From: Achatina immaculata
Lineage: Eukaryota > Mollusca > Gastropoda > Stylommatophora > Achatinidae
Direction of reading: 5' to 3'
DNA: 64,000 nt
NCBI GenBank assembly: GCA_009760885.1
Contig: CM019714.1
Coordinates: 6,706,812-6,770,811 of the forward strand
Shown: positions 53,562 to 63,495 of the stretch, piece after piece
Numbering within the stretch: position 1 is the first letter of the stretch
How the letters are laid out: every line of letters starts with the position of its first letter
Notes under the pieces: model-generated
Told to the model about the DNA's origin: nothing
Databases searched by the model: none
Seen by the model: only the letters and a program-made list of their open reading frames with translations
Made by a program: the position numbers and the translations under genes

Positions 53562-54882
53562 GTAATCCATGTAGTTCTTTCGACACTTTGTAATCAAGGC
53601 AGACAGAGCTGTATGGCTCATTTGTGCAAAAAGACAGAGGGAATGAGGAAAGTGGGAGAAAAAAAACCACAAATGGCAGAAAGTATGAGAGTAAGATGAG
53701 AATGTATAAATGAAAAAACATACAACATACACTATTTCGAAGTCAGCCTTTTTCAAGGATTAAGGAACAACACAAAATATAGATAAAAATGAAAAACTAT
53801 AGTTTGTGGTATCCTCCTAGTACAGAATCCAACAAATGCCCCCTAAAGAAGGTAAAATAAAGTATGGCTGGGAAAGTACAAAGAAAAACAACGTCGACCA
53901 TTTGGATGTCAGTGGCGTGTAGGTGGTGAAAGGGAGAGAACAATGCGACTGGGGGAGGCAGGAAAGAGTCCAGGAAGCTATAAATACCTTAAAGCCGTTG
54001 GAGAATAAGGAGAGGGATGGGAGATAACTCTAAGACTGCAGAATGAGAAACGGCGGCGAAATGAGTGGTGGCTAAGCCAAGAAAATAGAGCAGGGAAAGG
54101 AGAAAATAGCTGATAGAGCACTCACGTCCTCATACAAGATGTAGCATATCTCATACACGATGTAGTATACTCTCATAAAAGATGTAGTATACTCTTATAC
54201 AAGATGTAGTATACTCTCATACACGATGTAGTATACTCTCATACAAGATGTAGTATACTCTCATACACGATGTAGCATACTCTTATACAAGATGTAGTAT
54301 ACTCTCATACACGATGTAGCATACTCTTATACAAGATGTAGTATACTCTCACACGAGATACAGCGCTCACGCCCTCATACAAGATGTAGCATACTCTCAC
54401 ACGAGATACAGCGCCCACGCCCTCATACAAGATGTAGCATACTCTCACACGAGATACAGCGCCCACGCCCTCATACAAGATGTAGCATACTCTCACACGA
54501 GATATAAGCAATCAAAGATTTTTAAAATTAATGCATTGGTTTGTATTTTATGGGAAATAAAATGTTATAAATCTGTATGAGATAGTGACTATGCAGTGTA
54601 GTTCGATTTATGCCTTGCAATGTAAAAGTAGTTTGATTTATACCTTGCAATGTAAAAGTAGTTTGATTTATACCTAGAGAAGTAAAAAATAAGCAAGAGT
54701 TTTTATCTTTACTTCCACTGTTTTTTCTTTCTTTCACACTCTGGGTGAGAACTAAAATGATGAAACTTCTGTCTTGTAGATAAGGGAAATGGTGAACGTT
54801 TTGTAACCGTTGTCTGTATTGTGTGCCTCATTTGTCCGCTGTCTCTAATAGTCAGATATTGGTGCCTTTTTGCTCCCACAAG
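53562..54882 (+). other. Lectin intron 2
   Basis: 1321-bp intron containing a 22-bp array at 54118-54512, three ~33-bp repeats at about 54598-54690, and otherwise unassigned purine-rich sequence. Confidence 0.75.
54118..54512. repeat. 22-bp and ~57-bp minisatellite in lectin intron 2
   Basis: The first part repeats a 22-bp unit (tctcatacacgatgtagtat plus ac). The second part repeats a longer unit that combines it with 'cacgagatacagcgcccac'. A higher-order unit has formed at the 3' side. Confidence 0.88.
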
Positions 54883-54991
54883 ATACGACGACTACAGCAC
54901 CAACAAGGTTGTGAACATCCCTGTCAAGTACCACCAATATTTCCACAGAATTCCTGTCGTGACTGCGGGACTGTCCGGGGCATATTTTCAG
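54883..54991 (+). CDS. H-type lectin-like secreted protein, exon 3
   Basis: Acceptor 'ttgctcccacaag', 109 nt. It completes Lys 90 and encodes residues 91-126: YDDYSTNKVVNIPVKYHQYF then HRIPVVTAGLSGAYFQ. The run 'V-hydrophobic...F...PVV-x-A-x-LSG' matches the first beta strands of the H-type lectin domain (usual pattern V-x-F...P-x-V-x-V-x-L). The donor is TTTCAG|GTGAGG at 54991/54992, phase 0. Confidence 0.82.
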
Positions 54992-55079
54992 GTGAGGTAA
55001 ACAATCTGAGGCAAAATAAGAACAGGATCTTTGCCTCGCTCAGAGGTTAACATCAATAAAGTAGTGTATAACCACTTTC

Positions 55080-55250
55080 AAAATTCCAAAAATAACACAG
55101 CTGTTTCAGTTTTATCATATTTAAATCAGTTTTGTCATATTTCATTGCTTTTAAATCAGTCTCATCATATTTAAATCAGTTTTATCACATTTCATTGCTT
55201 TTAAATCAGTCTCATCATATTTAAATCAGGGTTATAATATTGAATCAGTT
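55080..55250. repeat. Short repeats (tttaaatcagtctcatcata)
   Basis: About five copies of 'catatttaaatcagt' interspersed with 'catttcattgctt'; alternating two-part units of ~50 bp. Confidence 0.75.
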
Positions 55251-55474
55251 TCACATTAACCGTACACACTGTTTTATTGTTTACTCGGACAAAAATAAAC
55301 AGGTAATGTACACAAAACTGCAGCGGTAAAGATAAGATAAGAAATAGTTAAGACTTCATAAAAAATGCAGGAACAACTTTATTCAGTAACGATCAACAAA
55401 CATAATCTTGGATGCGGCAAGCGGCGGGGCATATATGGGGTTTCCCCGAACGCAGTGAAGCCAGAGTCTGCATT

Positions 55475-55648
55475 TTGAACTGGAGCTAGATTATAACAGT
55501 CTGATTTAGTCTAGAAAACTAATAAGATCGGCATAACTCATGTTATAGACGGGCTTCAGGAAAACCATTGAAATTCACCAATAAATGGAAATTAGGAGCA
55601 GCACATAACCAGTGACCTCCTATAGTTCACACTCGGTAATTTGCAATG
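55475..55648. repeat. Dispersed ~185-bp repeat, copy 2
   Basis: Direct copy of 52660-52850. It is interrupted at 'ttgcaatg' by the hairpin element, and the missing end ('gatttgcaatagtcataaccag') resumes near 55816. Confidence 0.8.
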
Positions 55649-55748
55649 TATAAAACTATGAAAAAAATGTAGGAACAGCTTTGTTACTTAACGAACACAA
55701 GGCTGTAATAATGTAATAAAGCTGTTCCTACTTTTTTCGTAGTTTATA
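55649..55748. mobile_element. Fold-back element of about 100 bp
   Basis: The arms tataaaactatg...gtaggaacagctttgtta (left) and ataaagctgttcctac...cgtagtttata (right) are inverted complements over about 33 bp with few mismatches. It interrupts the dispersed repeat, which shows that it inserted. A diverged half-copy of the arm lies at about 55352-55395. This looks like a small MITE. Confidence 0.7.
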
Positions 55749-55979
55749 CATTTTGGTATAACATCTTTACTGCAGTGGCTCCGTGTACTGGTGTATACTT
55801 ATACACTAATTATTGAATGATTTGCAATAGTCATAACCAGCGCTGCTTCTGTATTTGTTTATCTAGGCAAGATGTTTGCTTTATGACTGGTATTTAGTTA
55901 GAATGGAACTCCTCCCTTCCCCCCCCCCCCCCCTATTTTTTCATATCTTCTCATGTCAAGGTTGTCAAGTCGTAGCTTA

Positions 55980-56135
55980 TATCAGGACCAAAGAGGAATA
56001 ATTTCTTTCTGGATGTCTGTCACATGGTACATACATTCAGCACTTTCTTTCTCGATGTCTGTCACATGGTACATAAATTCAGCACTTTCTTTCTCGATGT
56101 CTGTCACATGGTACATACATTCAGCACTTTCTTTC
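55980..56135. repeat. 42-bp tandem triplication
   Basis: Three copies of a 42-bp unit (gatgtctgtcacatggtaca...). Confidence 0.9.
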
Positions 56136-56224
56136 CGTCTCAAGCAACACCCATTCACACGTCTAGACCCATTTACAAAAGAAGAAACAAATGCTCTCTT
56201 TCTTCAGCATCTCTCACTCGTGTG

Positions 56225-59200
56225 CAGCCTTTAACTTATCTTTCATACCTGATTTGCTCTGATGTGCGCGTCCCCCCTCTTTATACCTGCATGGCTCTGA
56301 TGTGCGTCCCACGTTTTCATACCTGCATTGCTCTGATGTGCGTCCCACTTTTTCATGCCTGCTTTCCTCTGATGTGCGTCCCACCTTTTCATACCTGCTT
56401 TGCTCTGATGTGGGTCTCTCTCCCCCTTTTCATATATGCTTTGCTCTGATATACGCTTCCTCTCTCCCCTCTTTTCATACCTGCTTTACTCTGATATGCG
56501 CCTCCTCCCTCCCCCATTTTTTCATACCTGCTTTGCTCTGATATACGCTTCCTCTCTCCCCTCTTTTCATACCTGCTTTACTCTGATATGCGCCTCCTCC
56601 CTCCCCATTTTTTCATACTGCTTTGCTCTGATATGCGTCTTCTCCCCCCCCCCCCCCATTTTCACACCTGCTTTGCTCTGATATGCGCCGTCTTCCCCCC
56701 CCCCCCTTTTTTCATATCTTCTTTGCTCTGATATGCGCCGTCTCCCCCCCCCCCCATTTTCACACCTGCTTTGCTCTGATATGCGCCTCCTTCCCCCCTT
56801 TTCATACTTGCTTTTCTCTAATATGCGCCTACTCCCTCACCCCCTTTTTCATGTCTGTTTTGCTCTGATATACGCCTCCTCTTTCCCCCCTTTTTGTCAT
56901 ACCTTCTTTTCTCTGATATGCGCCTCCTCCCTTTTGTTCATACCTGCTTTGCTCCGATATACGCCTCCTCTCTCCCCCCTTTTATTCATACCTTCTTTGC
57001 TCTGATATGCGCCTCCTCCCTAATCCCTTTTATCATACCTGCTTTGCTCTGATATACGCCTCCTCCCTTTTTTCATACCTTCTTTACTCTGATACGCGCC
57101 TCCTCCCTCCCCCTTTTTTTCATGCCTTCTTTGCTCTGATACGCGCCTCATCCGTCCTCCCTTTTTTCATACCTGTTTTGCTCTGATATGCGCCTACTCC
57201 CTCCTCCCTTTTTTTCATACTTTCTTTGCTCTGATATGCGCCTCCTCCCTCCACCCCACTTTTTTCATACCTTCTTTGCTCTGATATGCGCCTCCTCCCT
57301 AATCCCTTTTATCATACCTGCTTGCTCTGATATACGCCTCCTCCCTCCCCCTTTTTTTCATACCTTCTTTACTCTGATACGCGCCTCCTTCCTCCCCCCT
57401 GTTTTCATACCTGCTTTGTTCTGATATGCCCTCCTCCCTCCTCCTTTTCATATCTGCTTTGCTGTGATATGCGCCTCCTCCTCCCCCTTTTCATACTTGC
57501 TTTTCTCTAATATGCGCCTACTCCCTCACCCCCTTTTTTCATGTCTGTTTTGCTCTGATATGCGCCTCCTCTTTCCCCCCTTTTTTTCATACCTTCTTTT
57601 CTCTGATATGCGCCTCCTCCCTTTTGTTCATACCTGCTTTGCTCCGATATACGCCTCCTCTCTCCCCCTTTTTATTCATACCTTCTTTGTTCTGATATGC
57701 GCCTCCTCCCTAATCCCTTCTATCATACCTGCTTTGCTCTGATATACGCCTCCTCCCTCCCTCTTTTTTCATACCTTCTTTACTCTGATACGCGCCTCCT
57801 CCCTCCCCCCTTTCTTTCATGCCTTCTTTGCTCTGATACGCGCCTCATCCGTCCTCCCTTTTTTTCATACCTGTTTTGCTCTGATATGCGCCTACTCCGT
57901 CCTCCCTTTTTTTCATACCTGCTGTGCTCTGATATGCGCCTCCTCCCTTTTGTTCATACCTGCTTTGCTCCGATATACGCCTCCTCTCTCCCCCTTTTTA
58001 TTCATACCTTCTTTGTTCTGATATGCGCCTCCTCCCTAATCCCTTCTATCATACCTGCTTTGCTCTGATATACGCCTCCTCCCTCCCCTCTTTTTTCATA
58101 CCTTCTTTACTCTGATACGCGCCTCCTCCCTCCCCCTTTCTTTCATGCCTTCTTTGCTCTGATACGCGCCTCATCCGTCCTCCCTTTTTTCATACCTGTT
58201 TTGCTCTGATATGCGCCTACTCCGTCCTCCCTTTTTTCATACCTGCTGTGCTCTGATATGCGCCTACTCCCTCCTCCCTTTTTTCATACCTTCTTTGCTC
58301 TGATATGCGCCTACTCCCTCCATCCCACTTTTTTCATACATTCTTTGCTCTGATATGCGCCTACTCCTTCCCCCTTTTTTCATACCTTCTTTGCTCTGAT
58401 ATGCGCCTCCTCCCTCCTCCATTTTTTTCATACCTTCTTTGCTCTGATATGCGCATCCTCCTTCCTCTCTTTTTTTCATACTTTATTTGCTCTGATATGC
58501 GCCTCCTCCCTCTTTTCATACCTGCTTTGCTCTGATATGCGCCTCCTCCCTCCCCCTTTTTTCATACCTTCTTTACTCTGATACGCGTCTCCTCCCTCCC
58601 CCTTTTTTCATACCTTCTTTGCTCTGATATGCACCTCTTCCTCCCCCTCCCCCTTTTTTCATACCTGCTTTCCTCTGATATGCGCCTCCTTCCTCCCCCT
58701 TTTTTTCATGCCTTCTTTGCTCTGATACGCGCCTCATCCGTCCTCCCTTTTTTCATACCTGTTTTGCTCTGATATGCGCCTACTCCCCCTCCCTTTTTTC
58801 ATACCTGCTGTGCTCTGATATGCGCCTACTCCCTCCCCCTTTTTTTCATACCTTCTTTGCTCTGATATGCGCCTCCTCCTTCCACCTCACTTTTTTTCAT
58901 ACCTTCTTTGCTCTGATATGCGCCTCCTCCCTCCACCCTTTTTTTATACCTTCTTTGCTCTGATATGCGCCTCCTCTCTCCACCCTTTTTTTCATACATT
59001 CTTTGCTCTTATATGCGCCTGCTCCCTCCCCCTTTTTTCATACCTTCTTTGGTCTGATATGCGCCTCCTCCCTCCCCCTTTTTATACCTTCTTTGCATTG
59101 ATACGTGCCTCTTCCCTCCCCCCCCCTTTTTTTCATCCCTTGTTTGCTCTGATATGCCCCTATTACCGCCCCCTTTTTTCATCCCTTCTTTGTTCTGATG

Positions 59201-59635
59201 TGCGCCTACTCCCTGCCCCCTTTTTTCATACCTTCTTTCCTCTGATAATGCCTACTCCCCTGTTTTCATACCTGCTTTGTTCTGATATGCGACTCCTCCC
59301 TCCCCCCTGTTTTCATACCTGCTTTGTTCTGATATGCGCCTCCTCCCTCCTCCTTTTCATATCTGCTTTGCTGTGATATGCGCCTCCTCCCTCCCCCTTT
59401 TCATATCTGCTTTGCTCTGATATGCGCCTCCTTCCTCCCCCTTTTCATATCTGCTTTACTCTGATAAGCGCCTCCTCCCTCCCCCTTTTCATATCTCTTT
59501 TGCTCTGATATACGCCTCCTCCCTCCCCCCTTTTCATATCTCCTTTGCTCTGATGGACGCCTACTCCCTCCCCCTTTTTTTCATACCTGCTATGCTCTGA
59601 TGTGCGCCTATCCCCCTCCCCCTCCCCCCCCCCCC
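56225..59635. repeat. 46-bp minisatellite, about 3.4 kb, in lectin intron 3
   Basis: About 70 copies of a ~46-bp unit (catacctgctttgctctgat, atgcgcctcc, then a C/T homopolymer-rich part of variable length). Some copies lie in higher-order blocks: a segment near 57320-57700 recurs near 57730-58070. The plus strand is pyrimidine-rich with C runs up to 20 near 59622. Open frames here encode meaningless Pro/Leu/Cys repeats. Confidence 0.95.
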
Positions 59636-59703
59636 CCCCCCGCACGTGCCCTGAAGAAAGATTAAAAGAAAAAAAAAACGTGGATTATGCTTTTCTCTAA
59701 CAG

Positions 59704-59832
59704 TACGGGAGGAACTTTAGCACTGAGGTCACTGATGTCAAGCAAGACGAGTTCAATATTCGGATCACTTTAGGCGCAGGTTTACCTTTCCAGCTGCGCC
59801 TTTTCTGGGCTGCCTGCGACGGCAAAGCTTGA
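59704..59832 (+). CDS. H-type lectin-like secreted protein, exon 4 (terminal)
   Basis: 129 nt after acceptor 'ttctctaacag', phase 0. It encodes residues 127-168, YGRNFSTEVTDVKQDEFNIR then ITLGAGLPFQLRLFWAACDG and KA, and stops at TGA 59830-59832. The pattern 'T-x-V-x-D-V...F-x-I-x-I...L-x-F-x-W-A-A' is the second half of the H-type lectin domain, including its conserved Trp near the end (W161). Residues that contact sugar in characterised members cannot be verified by eye, so binding activity is not claimed. Confidence 0.83.
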   Translation, partial: YGRNFSTEVTDVKQDEFNIRITLGAGLPFQLRLFWAACDGKA

Positions 59833-59849
59833 GGTCACTTCTTTTTTCA

Positions 59850-60570
59850 CCTGAGAAATTCATGTCAAAATTTTGTTTTTTTACTAACAGACACTTGACA
59901 TTCATGTCAAACATTTGTTTTTTTACTAACAGACACTTGACATTCATGTCAAACATTTGTTTTTTTACTAACAGACACTTGACATTCATGTCGGATATTT
60001 TTTTACTAACAGACACTTGACATTCATGTCGGATATTTTTTTACTAACAGACACTTGACATTCATGTCAAACATTTGTTTTTTTACTAACAGACACTTGA
60101 CATTCATGTCAAACATTTGTTTTTTTACTAACAGACACTTGACATTCATGTCGGATATTTTTTTACTAACAGACACTAGACATTCATGTCAGACATTTCT
60201 TTACAAACAAACAGACACTAGACGTTCATGCCAAACATTTCTTTATTAACAGACACTAGACGTTCATGTCAGACATTTCTTTACTAACAGACACTTAACA
60301 TTCATGTCAGACATTTCTTTACTAACAGACACTTAACATTCATGTCAGACATTTCTTTACTAACAGACACTAGACATTCATGTCAGACATTTCTTTACTA
60401 ACAGACACTTAACATTCATGTCAGACATTTCTTTACTAACAGACACTAGACATTCATGTCAGACATTTCTTTACTAACAGACACTAGACATTCATGTCAG
60501 ACATTTCTTTACTAACAGACACTAGACGTTCATGTCAGACATTTCTTTACTAACAGACACTAGGCGTTTG
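59850..60570. repeat. 38-41-bp minisatellite after the lectin stop
   Basis: About 17 copies of a unit containing 'tttttttactaacagacact' and 'tgacattcatgtc'. Each copy combines a T-run, TACTAAC and CAG, which resembles a complete 3' splice site. The array begins ~20 bp after the lectin stop codon and ends before an ATTAAA at 60647, so it probably lies in the 3' UTR. Confidence 0.9.
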
Positions 60571-60646
60571 AGTCTTTTAAAATTTTTTTTAAAAAGATGC
60601 TCTTGTACTATTTCGACAATAACTTTTTTTTATGAAATATCAAACA

Positions 60647-60652
60647 ATTAAA
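60647..60652 (+). terminator. Possible polyadenylation signal of the lectin gene
   Basis: ATTAAA, the most common variant signal, is the first such hexamer I find after the array downstream of the lectin stop. The distance from the stop would give an ~800-nt 3' UTR. Confidence 0.3.
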
Positions 60653-60950
60653 CTTTGTAAAAAGGTTTGTGTTCCGTCTTTTCATATAATTTTCAGAATT
60701 GTTGTAAATGTTGTCCAGTTCCTGTTATACTAGAGTGAGTCAAACGTGTGTCACGTTTTCAGTGTCTCACTGCTGCACAAAACCAAGCAACACAACTAGC
60801 AATGTTCCCTGTGCTACGTAATGTTAACAGCGGTGTAACTTTACTCTTCACAATACACTCCATAACTTTCTATGGTCTTCTGCCATCGCTCAGCTAGTGC
60901 GAGGAGTGCTTTGTAGTACCACTAGGATGGCTTACAGGGGAGGAAATCTC

Positions 60951-62212
60951 TCACATGGGCTTAAAAATTTCCAGTGAACTGAGTTCCCGCCCTTGAAGGA
61001 AATGTGTTCCAGCACGGTACAGATGATAGTCAGAGGATGCAAGGTTGGGAGTGTACTGTGGATAGGGCAGGGTGTCCTCCAGTTCTTCCACGGCCACGTT
61101 GGAAGTGTCTGCTGCCACGTTGTCGTGCTGGAGAAGTATCCTCTTCCTGTTGGTGAGTGATGGGTGTCGGGTGGGCAGAACATCATGCAGCCACTTCACA
61201 CAGGGTCCCGTCCACAGAGCATCATGCAGCCACTTCACACAGAGTCCCATCCACGGAGAATCATGCATCCACTTCACACAGAGTCCCGTCCACAGAGCAT
61301 CATGCAGCCACTTCACACATAGTCCCATCCACAGAGCATCATGCAGCCACTTCACACAGAGTCCCATCCACGGAGCATCATGCAGCCACTTCACACAGGG
61401 TCCTGTCCACGGAGCATCATGCACCCACTTCACACAGATTCCCGTCCACGGAGTATCATGCAGCCACTTCACACAGAGTCCCATCCACGGAGCATCATGC
61501 ACCCACTTCACACAGATTCCCGTCCACGGAGCATCATGCAGCCACTTCACACAGGGTCCCGTCCACGGAGCGACAAAAGGGGACCAATTCACAGTGCGGA
61601 GAGGGTGGGGGAGGGGGGTGGCCGTTGAAGTTCCACCAGATGCAAAGCATAACCTTCTTCTCTATCTGCCCTTGCTGGACAATCATCTCTGCCATCTGGC
61701 CTGGCTGGAGCCATTGGGTACCTGCTTTGGAGGACCCCAGAAGAATCCACTTTTCATTCCCAGTGACTATACGGCGGAAAGACGATTTGTCTTGTGAGTT
61801 TGTCAACAGCTGGCGGTAAACTTCATCACGTATCTGCGCTTGCTGATGAGTGAAATCGTCTGGGAGATGTCAGGCTGTCTGCTACTGAAGCGAAGCTGGT
61901 GCAAGTGCTGAACTACGGCGAGTGAGAAGGGCCCACCTGAGCTGACAAGTTCCCAATACTTTTACTGAGACCGTCTTGAACAGTTTGGGGCAAGGCCTCA
62001 TCATTGCTGGTAGAGGGGCGTCCCGACCTTTGCTTGTCTTTGATGTCAGTGTCCCCAGACCCGAAACTTTGGAACCACTTCCCTGCAGTGCCGTCATCAG
62101 CTGTCCCTTCCTCTTACACACGGCAAACTTCGCGGACAGCTGCAGAAGCCTTCAGCCCTTTCTTCCAATAATGCCTCAGGAGGACGCGAACGACAACATT
62201 CTTGTCCGCCAT
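60951..62212 (-). pseudogene. Mariner transposase, frameshifted and expanded
   Basis: The N-terminus starts at 62212 (MADKNVVVRVLLRHYWKKGL) and shifts frame near 62114. The middle reads GSGSKVSGLGTLTSKTSKGR and 'RRSSALAPASLQ' in another frame. The catalytic part reads RRIVTGNEKWILLGSSKAG (first catalytic site; the usual Asp of GDEKW is Asn), 'KVMLCIWWNFNG', then ten copies of the 13-residue repeat CVKWLHDAPWTGP, then 'RKRILLQHDNVAAD' (second Asp kept) and 'YTPNLASSDYHLYRA' (third Asp kept). Frameshifts and the Asp-to-Asn change indicate a dead transposase. Confidence 0.88.
61187..61575. repeat. 39-bp minisatellite inside the mariner transposase
   Basis: Ten copies of a 39-bp unit (ccacttcacacagggtcccg...), exactly 13 codons, so the minus-strand transposase frame stays open for 213 codons through the whole array. 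Confidence 0.95.
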
Positions 62213-62399
62213 ATTTTCTTCTGCTGACCTCTTATCTCGCGACTCATTGGCTAAGAACGGGTTCGCACGTTTACAAAATGACTCAACACATGACGTCATC
62301 ATGACGTACAAATGTCAGTTCAGCGTACAAGACGGGAACCTTGAAATTAGGGCATCTTTAAAACGTGACGAGTATTTGACTCACCGGAATGCGTTACTC

Positions 62400-62924
62400 A
62401 ATGACTGAATTTATTTCTCTTACTTGATTTCATGTGTATGAATTCTGTTATGGCTGTGATGTGTTCCGTAAGTGCTATCTTGATTATGAATGACGTACTG
62501 TGCAAATGCTGTTGTGACCTTGAAGTTATATGGAGGTTAAAAACTCTGCTATAATGATGGCATGACATTAAGACTGTTAGACGGAGTGACATGATTGCTA
62601 GACGACATGGCATTATAACTGTTGCGTACAGTGATATGACTGTTCAGTTTAATGACATTATGACTACTAGATGAAGTGACATGATTGCTAGATGAAGTGA
62701 CATTACGACTAGCTGAAGTGACATTATGACGGCTAGATGAAGTGACATGAACACTAGATGAATTGACATTATTACGGCTAGATGAATTGCTGAAGTGACT
62801 AAGATAACTATGATAAAGTGACATGAGACAGCAGTATTTAGGATAGAGTGACAATACGAGCAAGTCATTACAACGAGGTTTTGGTACGAGTTACGTTTCA
62901 ACAGTCAAACGATATTATATTCAC
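62400..62924. repeat. Degenerate gatgaagtgacatt-type repeats
   Basis: Repeated 'tagatgaagtgacat' and 'gacatgattgctag' words from about 62560 to 62830 without a strict period. No gene is recognised. Confidence 0.7.
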
Positions 62925-63140
62925 TGCAATTATGATGGCATGATATTCGCTGTAATTATGATGGCATGATATTCGCTGTAATTAAGATGGCATGATATTC
63001 GCTGTAATTATAATGGCATGATATTCGCTGTAATTATGATGGCATGATATTCGCTGTAATTATGATGGCATGATATTCGCTGTAATTATGATGGCATGAT
63101 ATTCGCTGTAATTATAATGGCATGATATTCGCTGTAATTA
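62925..63140. repeat. 26-bp minisatellite
   Basis: About eight nearly identical copies of a 26-bp unit (gatattcgctgtaattatga plus tggcat). Confidence 0.93.
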
Positions 63141-63368
63141 AAGTGTTAGCACAGCCAGTTTAATGAAATCATAGAAGACTCAAAGATAATGAAGTGACAC
63201 TCAATGATGAATTCAGCTGGAAAAGTTTCAAAGTGACAAGCGCGGATGATGTAGCTCCGGAGAAGGGAGATAATGTTGGACTGACATCATATTTACATTG
63301 AGACTAACTTGGCCCACGGTTTTCTCCCCCTACAGCAGGCAGGTGGCGTAGGAGTCTGTAGGTGGATG

Positions 63369-63495
63369 TCATTCTTCGATGGTGCTCGTAGATGATTTGC
63401 GAGTTTTTGACCGCCCAATAACAAAAGTGCAGATAACAAACAGAACAAGCCCTGCCGCCAGTGACACAAGTGCAGCGATAGGTAAATTCCTCAGG
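63369..63495 (-). CDS. Terminal exon of a single-pass membrane protein (partial gene)
   Basis: On the minus strand the acceptor 'gaaacacgcag' (63496-63497) is followed by one phase-completing base and 41 codons: LRNLPIAALVSLAAGLVLFV, ICTFVIGRS, KTRKSSTSTIEE, then TGA at 63371-63369. The middle is a clear transmembrane helix of ~20 residues followed by a basic stop-transfer segment and a short Ser/Thr-rich cytoplasmic tail. This is the usual C-terminus of a type I membrane protein. Upstream exons would lie beyond the window edge. The ectodomain, and so the function, is unknown. Confidence 0.6.

Larger units (their letters stand above)
54992..59703 (+). other. Lectin intron 3
   Basis: 4712-bp intron. 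It holds ~50-bp TTTAAATCAGT repeats (55080-55250), a dispersed repeat (55475-55648), a hairpin element (55649-55748), a 42-bp triplication and a 3.4-kb 46-bp array that makes up most of its length. It ends at acceptor 'cttttctctaacag'. Confidence 0.8.
60735..62384 (-). mobile_element. Mariner-family DNA transposon with internal minisatellite
   Basis: Terminal inverted repeats of 25 bp lie at 60735-60759 (gtgagtcaaacgtgtgtcac...) and 62360-62384. Both share GTGAGTCAAA and TCACGTTTT and differ in the six bases between. The 1650-bp length is about 350 bp more than a normal mariner, and the internal 39-bp array accounts for the excess. TA target dinucleotides are not clear on both sides. Confidence 0.9.

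Noticed and set aside
55953..59376. Pro/Leu/Cys-rich open frames on the plus strand
   Set aside because: They lie in lectin intron 3 and are frames of the 46-bp array.
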